Source: Gammaproteobacteria bacterium (GTDB taxonomy: Bacteria > Pseudomonadota > Gammaproteobacteria > Xanthomonadales > Wenzhouxiangellaceae). Taken from it: 64,000 bases of DNA. Shown one piece after another: positions 9,250 through 19,145 of this stretch. The translations under genes and the position numbers were made by a program. The stretch's first letter is position 1. Each line of letters opens with the position of its first letter. The notes below the pieces were generated by a model. The model searched no databases and was not told the DNA's origin. It saw only the letters and a list, made by a program, of their open reading frames with translations. The stretch lies in contig JAJFKY010000004.1 of NCBI GenBank assembly GCA_021772975.1, forward strand, positions 60,971 through 124,970. The letters run 5' to 3'.

Positions 9250-10224
9250 GTGACCAGAAAAATGATCATTGATACCGACACCGCGTCAGATGACGCGGTG
9301 GCATTGGTGATGGCTTTGATGCACCCTGATATCGACGTGGTCGCGCTGACCATCGTGGCTGGCAATGTGGCTCTGCGGCAGGCCAGTATCAATGCGCGTT
9401 ATACCCTGCAGATGTGTGGCAAAGATGTGCCAGTCTATGAAGGCGCGGACCGACCGTTGCAGCGTGCGCCGTACCGGGCCGAATTTGTACACGGCCAGGA
9501 TGGCATGAGCAACCAGCATTTTCCTTCGCCCGGGCAGCCGCCGGAAAGCATGCCCGCGGTGGACGCGTTGATTGCACATATCCAGGCCAACCCCGGCATT
9601 GTGCTGGTCACGCTTGGTCCAATGACCAATGTTGCCAATGCTATCGGCAAGGCTCCGGAGATCATCAAAAATATCAGCCGCTGTGTGGTGATGGGCGGGG
9701 TAGCCTGTACCGTCGGCAATATCACCCCCGCCGCTGAATACAATATCTGGTGTGATCCGGAAGCGGCGAGAATCTGTTTTCATTCCGGGTTGCCGATTGA
9801 AATGGTGGGTTGGGAATTATGCCGTGGCGAAGCCAATCTGCTGGAGTCGGAAGTTAGGCATATTAAAGATGACATCAATACCGAGCTGGCAAATTTTGCC
9901 ATGGATATAAATGCGGTCGGTTTTGATGTGAACCGCAATCTGCTGGGTGATCCCGGCATGGCATTACCGGACCCGGTAGCCATGGCGGTGGCCATTGATC
10001 CTGCTATCTGTATACAAAGCAGCCGGCATTATGTGGATATCGAGTGCCAGGGCGAATTAACGCGTGGCATGACAGTGGTTGATCAATTAAATGTCACCAC
10101 CACCGGCACCGAAAATGTCGCGATGTGGCAGCCGCTGATCAAGCGCGGTCCGGCCAATGCAACGGTATGCTGGGCGATTGATCCGGTCAAATGGAAAGCT
10201 TTGTTGATGCAAAGCCTTCAGTAA
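9250..10224 (+). CDS. Nucleoside hydrolase
   Basis: Cleaves the N-glycosidic bond of ribonucleosides to give base and ribose. The calcium-binding signature IIDTDTASDDAVAL sits at the N-terminus, and the second block VTLGPMTNVANAIGKAPEI and the VMGG stretch are typical of the inosine-uridine nucleoside hydrolase family. The frame starts with GTG at 9250; an ATG at 9262 (MIIDTDTASDD) is an equally good start. It is followed by a ribokinase gene, so the pair would hydrolyse nucleosides and phosphorylate the released ribose. Base specificity is not readable. Confidence 0.9.
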   Translation: MTRKMIIDTDTASDDAVALVMALMHPDIDVVALTIVAGNVALRQASINARYTLQMCGKDVPVYEGADRPLQRAPYRAEFVHGQDGMSNQHFPSPGQPPESMPAVDALIAHIQANPGIVLVTLGPMTNVANAIGKAPEIIKNISRCVVMGGVACTVGNITPAAEYNIWCDPEAARICFHSGLPIEMVGWELCRGEANLLESEVRHIKDDINTELANFAMDINAVGFDVNRNLLGDPGMALPDPVAMAVAIDPAICIQSSRHYVDIECQGELTRGMTVVDQLNVTTTGTENVAMWQPLIKRGPANATVCWAIDPVKWKALLMQSLQ

Positions 10225-10241
10225 GCGGCAGGCTGAATATT

Positions 10242-11114
10242 ATGCGTTTATTTAATTTCGGTTCATTAAATATCGACCATGTTTATAACGTGGACGAATT
10301 TGTAAAACCCGGCCAGACCATTCATGCCCGTCACTATCAGCAGTTTTGCGGCGGTAAAGGACTTAATCAATCTATTGCCGCAGCGCGGGCCGGCATGCAG
10401 GTGCTGCATGTGGGCCAGATCGGAGCAGGTGGGGAGGTGCTGACCAGGCAGCTTGATAATGCTCAGGTTGATACCTCGCTCGTTGATCAGGTTGATGCTG
10501 CTACTGGACATGCCATTATCCAGGTCGCTGCATCAGGGGAAAATGAAATCATTGTGTTCGGTGGCGCCAATCAGAGCCTGACCCGGAATAAAATTGACGC
10601 CGCGCTGGCCACTGCGCGTTCCGATGACTGGGTGCTGTGTCAGAACGAAATCAACCAGGTGGATTATCTGCTGGATAAGTCCGCCCAAGCCGGCTTGTTG
10701 GTGGCATTTAATCCAGCGCCGATGACTGATCTGGTCAAAGCTTACCCGTTACATACAGTCGATCTGCTGATCGTCAACCAAACCGAGGGCGCAGCATTAA
10801 CCGGGCAGACCGAAGCAGCAGCGATTGCGGTCGGTTTAAGCCAACACTATCCAGACACCAGAATCGTTTTGACGCTGGGCGCTCAAGGCGCGATGTATGT
10901 GGATCAGCAGCAAACCATCAGTGTCGCCGCGGAACCGTTGGATGCCATCGACACTACCGCCGCGGGCGATACTTTCATCGGATATTTCCTTAGCGAGCTG
11001 GCCGATCAGAAAACTATCGACACTTGCCTGCAGACCGCCTGCCGGGCGGCGGCGCTGTGCGTGCAAAAAGCCGGAGCGTCGGATTCAATTCCGCTGCGAT
11101 CAGCATTAAATTAG
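10242..11114 (+). CDS. Ribokinase (PfkB family)
   Basis: Phosphorylates ribose, or another sugar, at the expense of ATP. The PfkB signature QFCGGKGLNQSIAAARAG is near residue 35. The second signature is DTTAAGDTFIGYF at about 240-252, with the catalytic Asp in AAGD, where the usual first Gly is Ala. The ATG at 10242 (MRLFNFGSLNIDHVY) is chosen because it begins the conserved first strand; the frame extends upstream to 10191 inside the nucleoside hydrolase gene. Coupling to that gene supports ribose as substrate. It ends 14 bp from the convergent gamma-glutamyltransferase stop. Confidence 0.87.
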   Translation: MRLFNFGSLNIDHVYNVDEFVKPGQTIHARHYQQFCGGKGLNQSIAAARAGMQVLHVGQIGAGGEVLTRQLDNAQVDTSLVDQVDAATGHAIIQVAASGENEIIVFGGANQSLTRNKIDAALATARSDDWVLCQNEINQVDYLLDKSAQAGLLVAFNPAPMTDLVKAYPLHTVDLLIVNQTEGAALTGQTEAAAIAVGLSQHYPDTRIVLTLGAQGAMYVDQQQTISVAAEPLDAIDTTAAGDTFIGYFLSELADQKTIDTCLQTACRAAALCVQKAGASDSIPLRSALN

Positions 11115-11128
11115 ACTGAATAAATCGG

Positions 11129-12832
11129 CTAATAGCCTGCCGCCTGCCCGTCTTTGCGCGATTCCGAAGCACCGAAATAAACCCCGCTTTCCAGATCCCG
11201 CAGAATGGCCTGATAGCCACCATAGACACCACGGGCCGGCGCCATGCGATGGCCTTTGTCATGCAACGCCCGAATCACCGCATAATCAAAACCTGATTCC
11301 AGATTGACGATGCCGCCGGTGGTCATGGCCGTGTTCTGGCCGGTGGGCTGAGTAGAGCCACTGTGATGAATGCGCGGGGCGTCGCCGGCTTCCTGCAGAT
11401 TCATACCGAAATCGATCAGATTGATCACGATCTGCGCATGTCCCTGCGGCTGCATGCCGCCACCCATCAATCCAAAACTGACCCAGGGTTTACCGTCTTT
11501 GGTGATAAACGCCGGAATAATCGTATGAAATGGGCGTTTGCCGGGTGCAAAGGTATTCGCGTGGCCCTCTTTCAGCACGAACATTTCGCCGCGATCCTGC
11601 AGAATAAAGCCCAGTCCTGGCGGCGCCATGCCCGAGCCCATGCCGCGGTAATTGGATTGAATCAAAGACACCATATTGCCGTGCTTATCAGCAGTGGTCA
11701 GATAAATGGTGTCCCCGTGCTCGGGAGCGTTGCCGGCGCTGATGTGCTGCAGGGCCTGGTCGGGATTAATCAACGCGCGTCGCTGGGCAGCGTATTGCTT
11801 GGACAGCAACCAGTCCAACGGGATGCTCGCAAAGTCCGGATCGGCGTAGTATTTGCCCCGGTCTTCAAAAGCCAGTTTCTTGGCTTCCAGAAACAGATGG
11901 ACATAGTCCGGGTCGGTGCTTGAATATTGGCTCAGATCAAAACCTTCGAGGATATTCAGAATCTGCAGGGCAGCGATGCCCTGGCCATTGGGTGGCAGTT
12001 CCCAGACCTGATAACCGCGATAATCGACCGCTTGCGGTTCAACCCACTCGCCCTGGTGCTCTGCCATATCCTGATAACTCAAAAAGCCGCCGTTGGCCTG
12101 CATGTAATCGCCAATTACCCGCGCGATATCGCCTTTATAGAAGACATCCCGGCCGCCTTTGGCAAGCGCTTTCAAAGTATTGGCCAGGTTCGGGTTTTTC
12201 CATAACTCGCCCTTTTGCGGGGGGCGGCCGTTATCGGTAAATTGCTCACTGAAGCCCGGGAACTCGGACAACACCGGTGTAGAGCGCTGCCAATACCAGG
12301 CAATCAATTCACTCAGCGGAAAACCGTTCTCGGCGTAATCAATGGTTGGTTGCAATACCTTGGCCATGTCCAGTTCACCAAAGCGCTGATGCAAGGCAAA
12401 CCAGCCATCTACTGCTCCCGGCACGGACACCGGCAACGGGCCATGCGCGGGAATATCGGTGTAACCGTTATCCACAAACCAATCCAGGCTTAGTGATTGG
12501 GGTGAGCGGCCGCTGCCGTTGTAGCCGTACAGTTGTTCGCTGGCCGCGTCCCACACAATCGCAAACAGGTCACCGCCGATTCCGTTGCCGGTGGGTTCCA
12601 TCAATCCCAATGCGGCATTGGCGGCAATCGCCGCGTCAATCGCGTTGCCACCCTGTTTGAGGATATCCAGAGCAATCTGGGTGGCCAGCGGCTGGCTGGT
12701 GGCGGCCATACCATGCGCGGCGATGACTTCCGAGCGGGTAGCGAACAATTCGCCGGTAACGCGATCAGCGGCCATGCCGGTCAGAGCCGATAAGTACAGC
12801 AGAGTGAAAACGAGGTAACGCGGCGAGTTCAT
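11129..12832 (-). CDS. ggt: Gamma-glutamyltransferase
   Basis: A periplasmic N-terminal-nucleophile enzyme that cleaves gamma-glutamyl bonds, for example in glutathione. A signal peptide (MNSPRYLVFTLLYLSALTG) leads into the AAHGMAATSQPLA region. The heavy-chain motif ANAALGLMEPTGNGIGGD and the light-chain region DTIYLTTADKHGNMVSLIQS, with the Thr expected to become the new N-terminus after autocleavage, are both present. AGGAG lies 7 nt before the ATG. The length of 567 residues is normal. It is transcribed divergently from mdh, with about 124 bp between the start codons. Confidence 0.92.
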   Translation of the reverse strand: MNSPRYLVFTLLYLSALTGMAADRVTGELFATRSEVIAAHGMAATSQPLATQIALDILKQGGNAIDAAIAANAALGLMEPTGNGIGGDLFAIVWDAASEQLYGYNGSGRSPQSLSLDWFVDNGYTDIPAHGPLPVSVPGAVDGWFALHQRFGELDMAKVLQPTIDYAENGFPLSELIAWYWQRSTPVLSEFPGFSEQFTDNGRPPQKGELWKNPNLANTLKALAKGGRDVFYKGDIARVIGDYMQANGGFLSYQDMAEHQGEWVEPQAVDYRGYQVWELPPNGQGIAALQILNILEGFDLSQYSSTDPDYVHLFLEAKKLAFEDRGKYYADPDFASIPLDWLLSKQYAAQRRALINPDQALQHISAGNAPEHGDTIYLTTADKHGNMVSLIQSNYRGMGSGMAPPGLGFILQDRGEMFVLKEGHANTFAPGKRPFHTIIPAFITKDGKPWVSFGLMGGGMQPQGHAQIVINLIDFGMNLQEAGDAPRIHHSGSTQPTGQNTAMTTGGIVNLESGFDYAVIRALHDKGHRMAPARGVYGGYQAILRDLESGVYFGASESRKDGQAAGY

Positions 12833-12956
12833 CCAATGCTCCTGGGACTAAACGTGGGAAGTGCATTCCGGTAGAATAGCAGACCGTTAAAAACCCTTTA
12901 CCGGACTCAGTATTTTAATAGACGACTGAGTCACCCCAGGATTACGGAGTGAATGC

Positions 12957-13937
12957 ATGAAAAACCCTGTTCGCGTGGCGATTACCGGCGCCGCTGGTCA
13001 AATCGGATATCAACTGTGCTTTCGGATTGCCGCCGGCGATATGCTGGGCAAGGATCAGCCGGTTATTCTGCAGTTGCTGGAAATTCCGCCGGCGATCAAT
13101 GCCGCCAACGGCGTTGCCATGGAACTTAACGACGCGGCCTTTCCGCTATTGCATGGTGTGGTGGTGACCGACGATGCCAATGTTGCCTTTAAGGATGCCG
13201 ACTACGCATTGCTGGTTGGTGCCAAGCCGCGTGGTCCGGGTATGGAGCGCAGCGATCTGTTGAGTGAGAACGGCAAAATCTTTGGCCCCCAGGGCAAGGC
13301 CATGAATGAACATGCCAACCGCAATATCAAAGTGCTGGTGGTAGGTAATCCGGCCAATACCAATGCTTTAATCGCGCAGGCCGCGGCGCCCGATCTGCCC
13401 CCGGAAAACTTTACCGCCATGACCCGCCTGGACCACAATCGGGCGCTCAGTCAGCTGGCGGAAAAAACCGGCAAACACACCACCGACATCAAACAGATGA
13501 TCATCTGGGGGAATCACTCGGCTACCCAGTATCCGGATATCAGCCACTGCAGCGTCGCGGGTCAGGCGGCTAAAGAGCTGGTTGATCAGGATTGGAACAG
13601 CGGGACTTTTATTCCGGATGTTCAGCAGCGCGGCGCGGCGATCATCAAAGCGCGGGGTGCTTCCAGCGCGGCCTCAGCGGCCTCAGCCGCAATTGATCAT
13701 ATTCGCAGCTGGGCGTTGGGTACACCGGACGATGACTGGGTTTCCATGGCGGTGCCCGCCGATGGCAGCTACGGCATCGAACCGGGTGTGATCTATTCCT
13801 TCCCGTGCCGTTGCAGCAATGGTCGATACGAAATTGTCCAGGGACTCAGCATTGACGAGTTCAGCCGCGAGCGGATGTCGGCGACTGAACAGGAGCTGCG
13901 CGAAGAACGTGCCGCGGTTGAACATCTGCTGGGCTGA
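12957..13937 (+). CDS. mdh: Malate dehydrogenase
   Basis: NAD-dependent malate/oxaloacetate interconversion in the TCA cycle. The Rossmann motif is [12 protein letters not shown]; the substrate arginines are in [14 protein letters not shown]; the catalytic Asp/His pair is in MTRLDHNRA and [13 protein letters not shown]. The protein is of the roughly 326-residue type common in betaproteobacteria, Xanthomonadales and some other gammaproteobacteria, and differs from the shorter enteric enzyme. A GGAG ribosome-binding site precedes the ATG by about 8 nt. The 273 bp after it (13938-14210) hold no convincing gene. Confidence 0.95.
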   Translation: MKNPVRVAITGAAGQIGYQLCFRIAAGDMLGKDQPVILQLLEIPPAINAANGVAMELNDAAFPLLHGVVVTDDANVAFKDADYALLVGAKPRGPGMERSDLLSENGKIFGPQGKAMNEHANRNIKVLVVGNPANTNALIAQAAAPDLPPENFTAMTRLDHNRALSQLAEKTGKHTTDIKQMIIWGNHSATQYPDISHCSVAGQAAKELVDQDWNSGTFIPDVQQRGAAIIKARGASSAASAASAAIDHIRSWALGTPDDDWVSMAVPADGSYGIEPGVIYSFPCRCSNGRYEIVQGLSIDEFSRERMSATEQELREERAAVEHLLG

Positions 13938-14210
13938 TTATCAGCGCTGACGTAGTCAAAGGCCGTGCCGGGGTTGCAGCGTGAATGGCCAGTCCGTTAA
14001 GCGTGCTCAAAGATTCAACAGCCAATGGCCGTGCGGTCTGGGTGCGGCTATCAGCCACATAGATGGCATAGCGGCCTTGAAACATTGAGGTTATACTGAT
14101 CGGCCAGCAGGATAGCTGGGTCGATCAACCGAAATAACTCACGACTGTAGAGTGGGTCCATTTGCAGGCAGCAGTCACTTAAAAATTATAAGGTCGGGCG
14201 GAGTCTAACT

Positions 14211-15722
14211 ATGTTCAAACGTATTCTGGTGGCAATCTTCTTTATCGCTTTTTCAGCCTCGGTTTCAGCGGATTTTACCGTTGAGCAAAACCCTGATGGT
14301 TTGCTGATCACGCCAGGCATCGATTTTGTCACTGCCGTGGCAACGGTCGATGGACCCTATGGCCAACAGCAGTTCAACTTCGCCGCTGATCAACAGATTG
14401 TTATTCCACCGCCACGCCTGGATGGTCAGTATAGCTATCAGGTGGTGCTTGAACCACGCCTGTCAGCAGCCCAGTTACAGGCTCGCGATGCGGCCCGCGC
14501 AGCGCAGAATGGCGCTACTGTGATAGATTCAGCGCTGACCATGACCAGCGGCAACTTTGCTGTTATCGGCAACAGCTTTGCCGGCACTCTGGAAGAGGCT
14601 GCCAATGGAGATGATCCCAGCACAAGTTCGCCGGTTCCGGTCCCCCGGGTGGTGCTGGTGCCGTCAGGCCAGGATGGTATTATCCAGGGCAGCTTGTGTA
14701 TCGGTTTTGATTGTCCGGCTTCGCCAAGCTTTGGTTCCGATACTATTCGGCTGCAGGAAAATAATTTAAGAATTCATTTCGACGACACCAGCAATTCAGG
14801 GAGTTTCCCGGGAAATGACTGGCGGTTGATAGCCAATGATGATAGTAACGGTGGCGCTAACCTGTTTGCGTTGCAAGATGCCACCGCCAACCGGCGCATT
14901 GCTGTGTTTGAAGCCGGTGCGCCAGCCAACAGCCTCTACGTCACAGACAATGGTGATATCGGTATCAACACCAATATGCCAGTGGTGGAAATGCATGTCG
15001 TTGACGGGGACAGCCCGACGCTGAGGCTGGACCAGAATGGCAGTGCGGGCTTCGGCACCCAGGTGTGGGATATGGTGGGCAACGAAACCAATTTCTTTAT
15101 TCGTGATGTGACCAACTCCAGTGCGCTGCCATTTCGGATTCGGCCCGGGGCGGCCACCGACGATACGCTGATTATTGATAACGCGGGTCAGGTCATAATC
15201 GGTGACACTGGCAGCGTCAACGCTGGCGCCACCCTGCATGTGCGGTCACGCAATACCGGTGAGCCGGCACTGTTGATTCAGAGCAGGTCTCCGGTGACGG
15301 ATTTGTTAAGCCTGGCAGACAGCGGCGATATGATTCTGTCCGGCACACTGGCGCAATTATCACGCCGTGATAGCAAGGAGCATTTCAGCAAGATTGATCA
15401 TCAGGCGATGCTGGTTGCGCTCAAGGGTTTGGATATCAGTACCTGGAATTACAAGCATCAGGACGATAATGAGCGGCATATCGGGCCGATGGCGGAAGCG
15501 TTTTATACGACTTACGGACTGGGCACCGATCCGGAACATATCGCTACCTCGGACATGGCCGCGGTGGCCTTGGCCTCCAGCCAGGCATTGTTGTTTGAAC
15601 TGGAAGCCAAAGACCAGCGCATAGCCGAACTGGAAACCCGTCTGCAGCGGCTGGAAGCCTTGATGGTCCAGGTACTGGATCAGGCAGAGAATCAGGATAG
15701 CCAGCAAATCGTCAGCCGCTAG
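14211..15722 (+). CDS. Secreted fibre-like protein with C-terminal S74 intramolecular chaperone domain
   Basis: A 503-residue exported protein. The signal peptide is MFKRILVAIFFIAFSASVSA. The middle is beta-rich with repeated GN/DNAG.VIIG turns of the kind found in trimeric fibres. At about residues 380-440 lies a peptidase S74/endosialidase-type chaperone domain: a Ser (S384) followed five residues later by Lys (K389) in SRRDSKEHF, then ALKGLDISTWNYKH and HIGPMAEAF. The last 50 residues form a coiled coil (LEAKDQRIAELETRLQRLEA). In this family the domain helps trimerise the fibre and then cleaves itself off. The next gene starts 11 nt after the stop, so the two surface proteins are probably made together. 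Confidence 0.8.
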   Translation: MFKRILVAIFFIAFSASVSADFTVEQNPDGLLITPGIDFVTAVATVDGPYGQQQFNFAADQQIVIPPPRLDGQYSYQVVLEPRLSAAQLQARDAARAAQNGATVIDSALTMTSGNFAVIGNSFAGTLEEAANGDDPSTSSPVPVPRVVLVPSGQDGIIQGSLCIGFDCPASPSFGSDTIRLQENNLRIHFDDTSNSGSFPGNDWRLIANDDSNGGANLFALQDATANRRIAVFEAGAPANSLYVTDNGDIGINTNMPVVEMHVVDGDSPTLRLDQNGSAGFGTQVWDMVGNETNFFIRDVTNSSALPFRIRPGAATDDTLIIDNAGQVIIGDTGSVNAGATLHVRSRNTGEPALLIQSRSPVTDLLSLADSGDMILSGTLAQLSRRDSKEHFSKIDHQAMLVALKGLDISTWNYKHQDDNERHIGPMAEAFYTTYGLGTDPEHIATSDMAAVALASSQALLFELEAKDQRIAELETRLQRLEALMVQVLDQAENQDSQQIVSR

Positions 15723-15732
15723 GGGGTTGACC

Positions 15733-18700
15733 ATGAAATCCAGGAATATCCTGCCGGTGGTCCTGCTGGGGCTGCTCGGCTTTGCAATGACTGCGCACGC
15801 GCAGCCTCTGGCGCTGATGTATGACCAGGCCAGCGATACTCAGATATTGGCTGAAGTTGATGGCACTGGTGCGCTTACGCCTTTTGGAACCGGTGTGGCC
15901 AATTGCTGCAGCGTGTCTGGAGCATTGGCCACCCGCAATAATGCCTCGGTATTTTTTGTCGGTAGCACCACCGGCAGCGCCACCCAAACCCTGCAGGTGC
16001 TGGATGCGGTAACCGGCAACAGCGCCCAGGCCGGCATTAATTTCCCCGCTGCGCTGAGTGTTCTCGGCCTGCGCTGGGACGATGCTAATGACCGCCTGCT
16101 GGCATTGACCATGAGCGCTGGCACCAGCACGCTGCAATTGAATTCAGTGGATACCACTACGGCGGCCCTGACGCCCATCGGCGCCGGCATCGCTGATTGC
16201 TGCGGCGTGGCGCTGGGCGCGGATGCGCTCGATTCGGATATGCAGTTGTGGCACTTCACCGCGCAACCGGTTTCCACCGCTGAGTGGCGAATATTCACGC
16301 TTGATCTGGTCACAGGCAATCTGGCCATGCCTGCCGCGTTGCTGGGACAGCCGCCGGTCAGCCTGAACCTGGATGTGCAGCTGTTTGCTGTTTATCACGA
16401 TGCCGCGGTGCCGGCGGAACGACTGGCGACGCTTGACCCGGCCAGCGGCGCTTATACCAATATCGGCAGCGGGCTAAACGACTGCTGCTTTGCCGCGCAG
16501 GGCGTGGCTGCCCAGATCGATACCGCGATACTGCAGGTGGCGCGTGCCGGTGCCGCCAGTCCGTTTGTGTTTTACTCGGCTGACCAGGCGACTGGCGTGG
16601 TATCACCGCAGGCATCCATACCATCCAATATGGTGATCAATGCCATGCTGGGTGAGGTTGACAGCCCGGTGATTACCCAGGGCGCCAGCATTGATGTGAT
16701 GCTGGATGAAGACAACATGCCCACGGCCTTTGCCCTGACGCTGGACTCCAGTGATCCGAAAGGTGGTGGTTTGACGTGGTCGATCTCGACTCCCGCCAGT
16801 ATGGGTACCGCCAGTGTGACCACCGGCACCGGCTTATCGCAGGATATCAGTTACATCGCCAATCCGGACGTTAATGGCAGCGACAGTTTCGTGGTGCAGG
16901 TGACCGATATCAAAGGTGATTTCGATCAGATTACGGTTAATGCCATCATCAACCCGGTCAATGACGCCCCGTCGTTTGTTATTGGTCCGAACCAGGCAAG
17001 CAACGAGGATGCGGGCGCGCAAACCGTGCCCAACTGGGTTACCGCCATCAGTGCCGGGCCGGCCAACGAGGGCGGACAGACCGTGCAATTTCTGGTCAGC
17101 AGTGACAACCCCGCCCTGTTCAGTACCGCGCCAGCGGTGGCCATGAATGGAACGCTGACCTATACCGCCGCGCCGGATGCCTTTGGTATGGCAACGGTGA
17201 TGGTACAGGCCATGGACGATGGTGGCACTGCCAGTGGCGGGGTAGATACTTCGGCGGTACAGATGGCTACCATTACCATCAATCCGGTCAACGATGCACC
17301 GTCGTTTGCGGCTGGACCGAATCTGATGATTCAGGAGGATGCGGGTCCCCAAAGCCTGCCCGGCTGGGCGACCGCGATCAGCGCCGGCCCTGCCAACGAG
17401 GCCGGCCAGGCGTTGAGCTTTATTGTCAGCAATGACAATGCCGCGCTGTTCAGCCAGGCGCCGCAGGTGGATGCTGCAACGGGAACACTGACCTACACCC
17501 CAGCCGATGATGCGGTCGGTACCGCGTTGGTGGATGTGCAATTGATGGATGATGGCGGTACCGCCAACGGCGGCGTCAATATCTCAGGTGTGCAGCAATT
17601 CAGTATTACCGTTAATGCCGTCAATGATGCACCAACATTCACCCCGGGACCGGATCAGGATGTGCTGGAAGATGCCGGTCCGCAGGCGGTAGCCTGGGCG
17701 ACCAATATTGATCCCGGTGCACCGGATGAGGTTGGTCAGACACTGACCTTTATTGTCAGTAACGACAATAATGCATTGTTCAGCGTACAGCCGGCGATTG
17801 ATGCGGCCGGCATGCTGACTTATACCAGTGCGGCCGATGAAGTCGGCAGCGCCACGGTGAGTGTGCAATTGATGGACGACGGCGGCACCGCCAATGGTGG
17901 TATGGATACCTCGCCAGTATCACAGTTCTCCATCAATGTGGCTGAAGTCAATGACGTGCCGTCATTTACGGCTGGTCCGGATCAGACGCTGTTCAAGGAC
18001 CTGGGGCCGCAAACCGTGGTTGGCTGGGCGACCGGCATCAGCCCCGGGCCTGCCAGTGAGAGCGGGCAAACGGTGAGCTTTGTTGTCAGCAATGACAATA
18101 CTGGCCTGTTCAGCCAGCAGCCCGGTATTGATGCCAGTGGTACGCTGACATTTACCTCCGCGCCGGATATCAATGGCAGCGCCACAGTGGAGGTAATGAT
18201 CATGGATAATGGCGGCACCGCCAATGGTGGTGTGGATACCTCGCCGGTGCAGCAATTTATGATCAACATCGAAGCCGTCAACGATGCGCCCAGCTTTGTG
18301 GTGGGTCCGGATGTGTTTGCCTTTGATGAAGATCCCGCTCAAGTGATCAGCCCATGGGCCACGGCGATCAGCGCCGGTCCACCAGATGAAAGCGGACAGG
18401 CATTGAGCTTTAACGTGACGGGGAATACCAATCCGGGCATATTTGCGGTACAGCCGAGCGTGGCGCCGGACGGATCGCTGAGCTTTACCCCGCTGTTAGG
18501 CGCGGACGGTGATAGCGTAATCACGCTCGAACTGATGGATGATGGCGGCACCGCCAATGGTGGTGTGGATACTTCACCGGCACAGAACTTCATGATTACG
18601 GTTGGTCCGGCGATAGCCGATCTGGAGCTGATCCTGTCAGCCGCTAATGCACCGTCGGTGATACACCCGTTTGCGTCATTCGATATTGTTATGCAGGTAA

Positions 18701-19095
18701 TCAACGATGGCCCGCAGCCCGCCACTGGCGTGAGCACGGAAGTGGCGCTATCCAGCCAGCTGGAATTCATCAGCGCACAGGCTGGCTGCGCCACCGAGGC
18801 AGCTGGTCTGGTAACTTGGAATCTGGGTGCGCTGGGCAACAATGGCGCCAGCGCCAGTTGCAGCTTTACGGTACAGGTTACCGGGTTGGGCGACTTGACC
18901 GCCGTTGGCACCACCACCAGCGATCAGCTGGATCCTGATCCGGTGAACAATACCGATATCAGTTTGCTGCGGGCACTAGAAGCAGTGCCACTGGAAGTCC
19001 CGACACTCAGCCGCTGGTCGTTGTTAATGCTGATGTTGCTGCTGGGATTGGGTGGCCTTTGGCAGGTCCGGTTCAGGCTAAAGTCTAAAGCTTAG
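15733..19095 (+). CDS. Large repetitive surface protein with cadherin-like repeats, DUF11 and IPTL-CTERM tail
   Basis: A 1120-residue exported protein. The ATG at 15733 is chosen over the in-frame TTG at 15727 because AGGGGG ends 6 nt before it. The order is: signal peptide (about 1-24); an N-terminal beta-propeller-like region with CC pairs recurring in GVANCCSV, GIADCCGV and GLNDCCFA; a cadherin-like domain from about 310; five tandem repeats of about 110 residues; a DUF11 domain with two separated cysteines (residues about 965-1080); and a C-terminal IPTL-CTERM signal (EVPTLSRWSLLMLMLLLGLG, then RFRLKSK). It is probably anchored in or released from the outer surface by an exosortase-like system not seen in this window. 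An adhesion role is inference. Confidence 0.85.
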   Translation: MKSRNILPVVLLGLLGFAMTAHAQPLALMYDQASDTQILAEVDGTGALTPFGTGVANCCSVSGALATRNNASVFFVGSTTGSATQTLQVLDAVTGNSAQAGINFPAALSVLGLRWDDANDRLLALTMSAGTSTLQLNSVDTTTAALTPIGAGIADCCGVALGADALDSDMQLWHFTAQPVSTAEWRIFTLDLVTGNLAMPAALLGQPPVSLNLDVQLFAVYHDAAVPAERLATLDPASGAYTNIGSGLNDCCFAAQGVAAQIDTAILQVARAGAASPFVFYSADQATGVVSPQASIPSNMVINAMLGEVDSPVITQGASIDVMLDEDNMPTAFALTLDSSDPKGGGLTWSISTPASMGTASVTTGTGLSQDISYIANPDVNGSDSFVVQVTDIKGDFDQITVNAIINPVNDAPSFVIGPNQASNEDAGAQTVPNWVTAISAGPANEGGQTVQFLVSSDNPALFSTAPAVAMNGTLTYTAAPDAFGMATVMVQAMDDGGTASGGVDTSAVQMATITINPVNDAPSFAAGPNLMIQEDAGPQSLPGWATAISAGPANEAGQALSFIVSNDNAALFSQAPQVDAATGTLTYTPADDAVGTALVDVQLMDDGGTANGGVNISGVQQFSITVNAVNDAPTFTPGPDQDVLEDAGPQAVAWATNIDPGAPDEVGQTLTFIVSNDNNALFSVQPAIDAAGMLTYTSAADEVGSATVSVQLMDDGGTANGGMDTSPVSQFSINVAEVNDVPSFTAGPDQTLFKDLGPQTVVGWATGISPGPASESGQTVSFVVSNDNTGLFSQQPGIDASGTLTFTSAPDINGSATVEVMIMDNGGTANGGVDTSPVQQFMINIEAVNDAPSFVVGPDVFAFDEDPAQVISPWATAISAGPPDESGQALSFNVTGNTNPGIFAVQPSVAPDGSLSFTPLLGADGDSVITLELMDDGGTANGGVDTSPAQNFMITVGPAIADLELILSAANAPSVIHPFASFDIVMQVINDGPQPATGVSTEVALSSQLEFISAQAGCATEAAGLVTWNLGALGNNGASASCSFTVQVTGLGDLTAVGTTTSDQLDPDPVNNTDISLLRALEAVPLEVPTLSRWSLLMLMLLLGLGGLWQVRFRLKSKA
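16957..18606 (+). repeat. Five tandem cadherin-like protein repeats (about 330 bp each)
   Basis: Units begin at 16957, 17287, 17620, 17947 and 18277, each opening with VND(A/V)P(S/T)F. Each unit carries a GP..., EDAGPQ, WAT(A/N)I, E.GQ and VSNDN block, ending with MDDGGTANGGVDTS. Unit lengths of 327-333 bp and strong nucleotide similarity point to recent expansion by recombination. The fourth unit has a K-D-L variant of the acidic EDAG motif and the fifth a shifted DEDPA version, so the proposed calcium-binding acidic positions are not equally conserved. Confidence 0.9.
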
Positions 19096-19138
19096 TCAGA
19101 CAGGCTTAAGCAGCAAGCTTAGCCAGACAGGTTTTAGC
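19088..19138. repeat. Imperfect 24-bp direct repeat spanning a stop codon
   Basis: Two copies, 19088-19111 and 19115-19138, match at 21 of 24 positions. Both start AAGCTTAG and share CAGACAGG in the middle. The first copy contains the TAG stop of the large surface protein; the second lies just before the terminator at 19146. Function is unknown. A 27-bp tandem duplication at the gene end is the simplest reading. Confidence 0.75.
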
Positions 19139-19145
19139 GTTAAAT

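Noticed and set aside
13861..14085. Minus-strand open frame of 74 codons after mdh
   Set aside because: It overlaps the end of mdh, has no ribosome-binding site or recognisable domain, and could only be a chance frame or an old gene remnant.
14211..15722. Prophage tail fibre gene because of the S74 domain
   Set aside because: It has a signal peptide, and the neighbours are mdh and an IPTL-CTERM surface protein with no phage genes around.
16957..18606. CRISPR-like array suggested by regularly spaced repeats
   Set aside because: Units are about 330 bp and coding, with translated similarity; no short repeat/spacer structure or cas gene is present.
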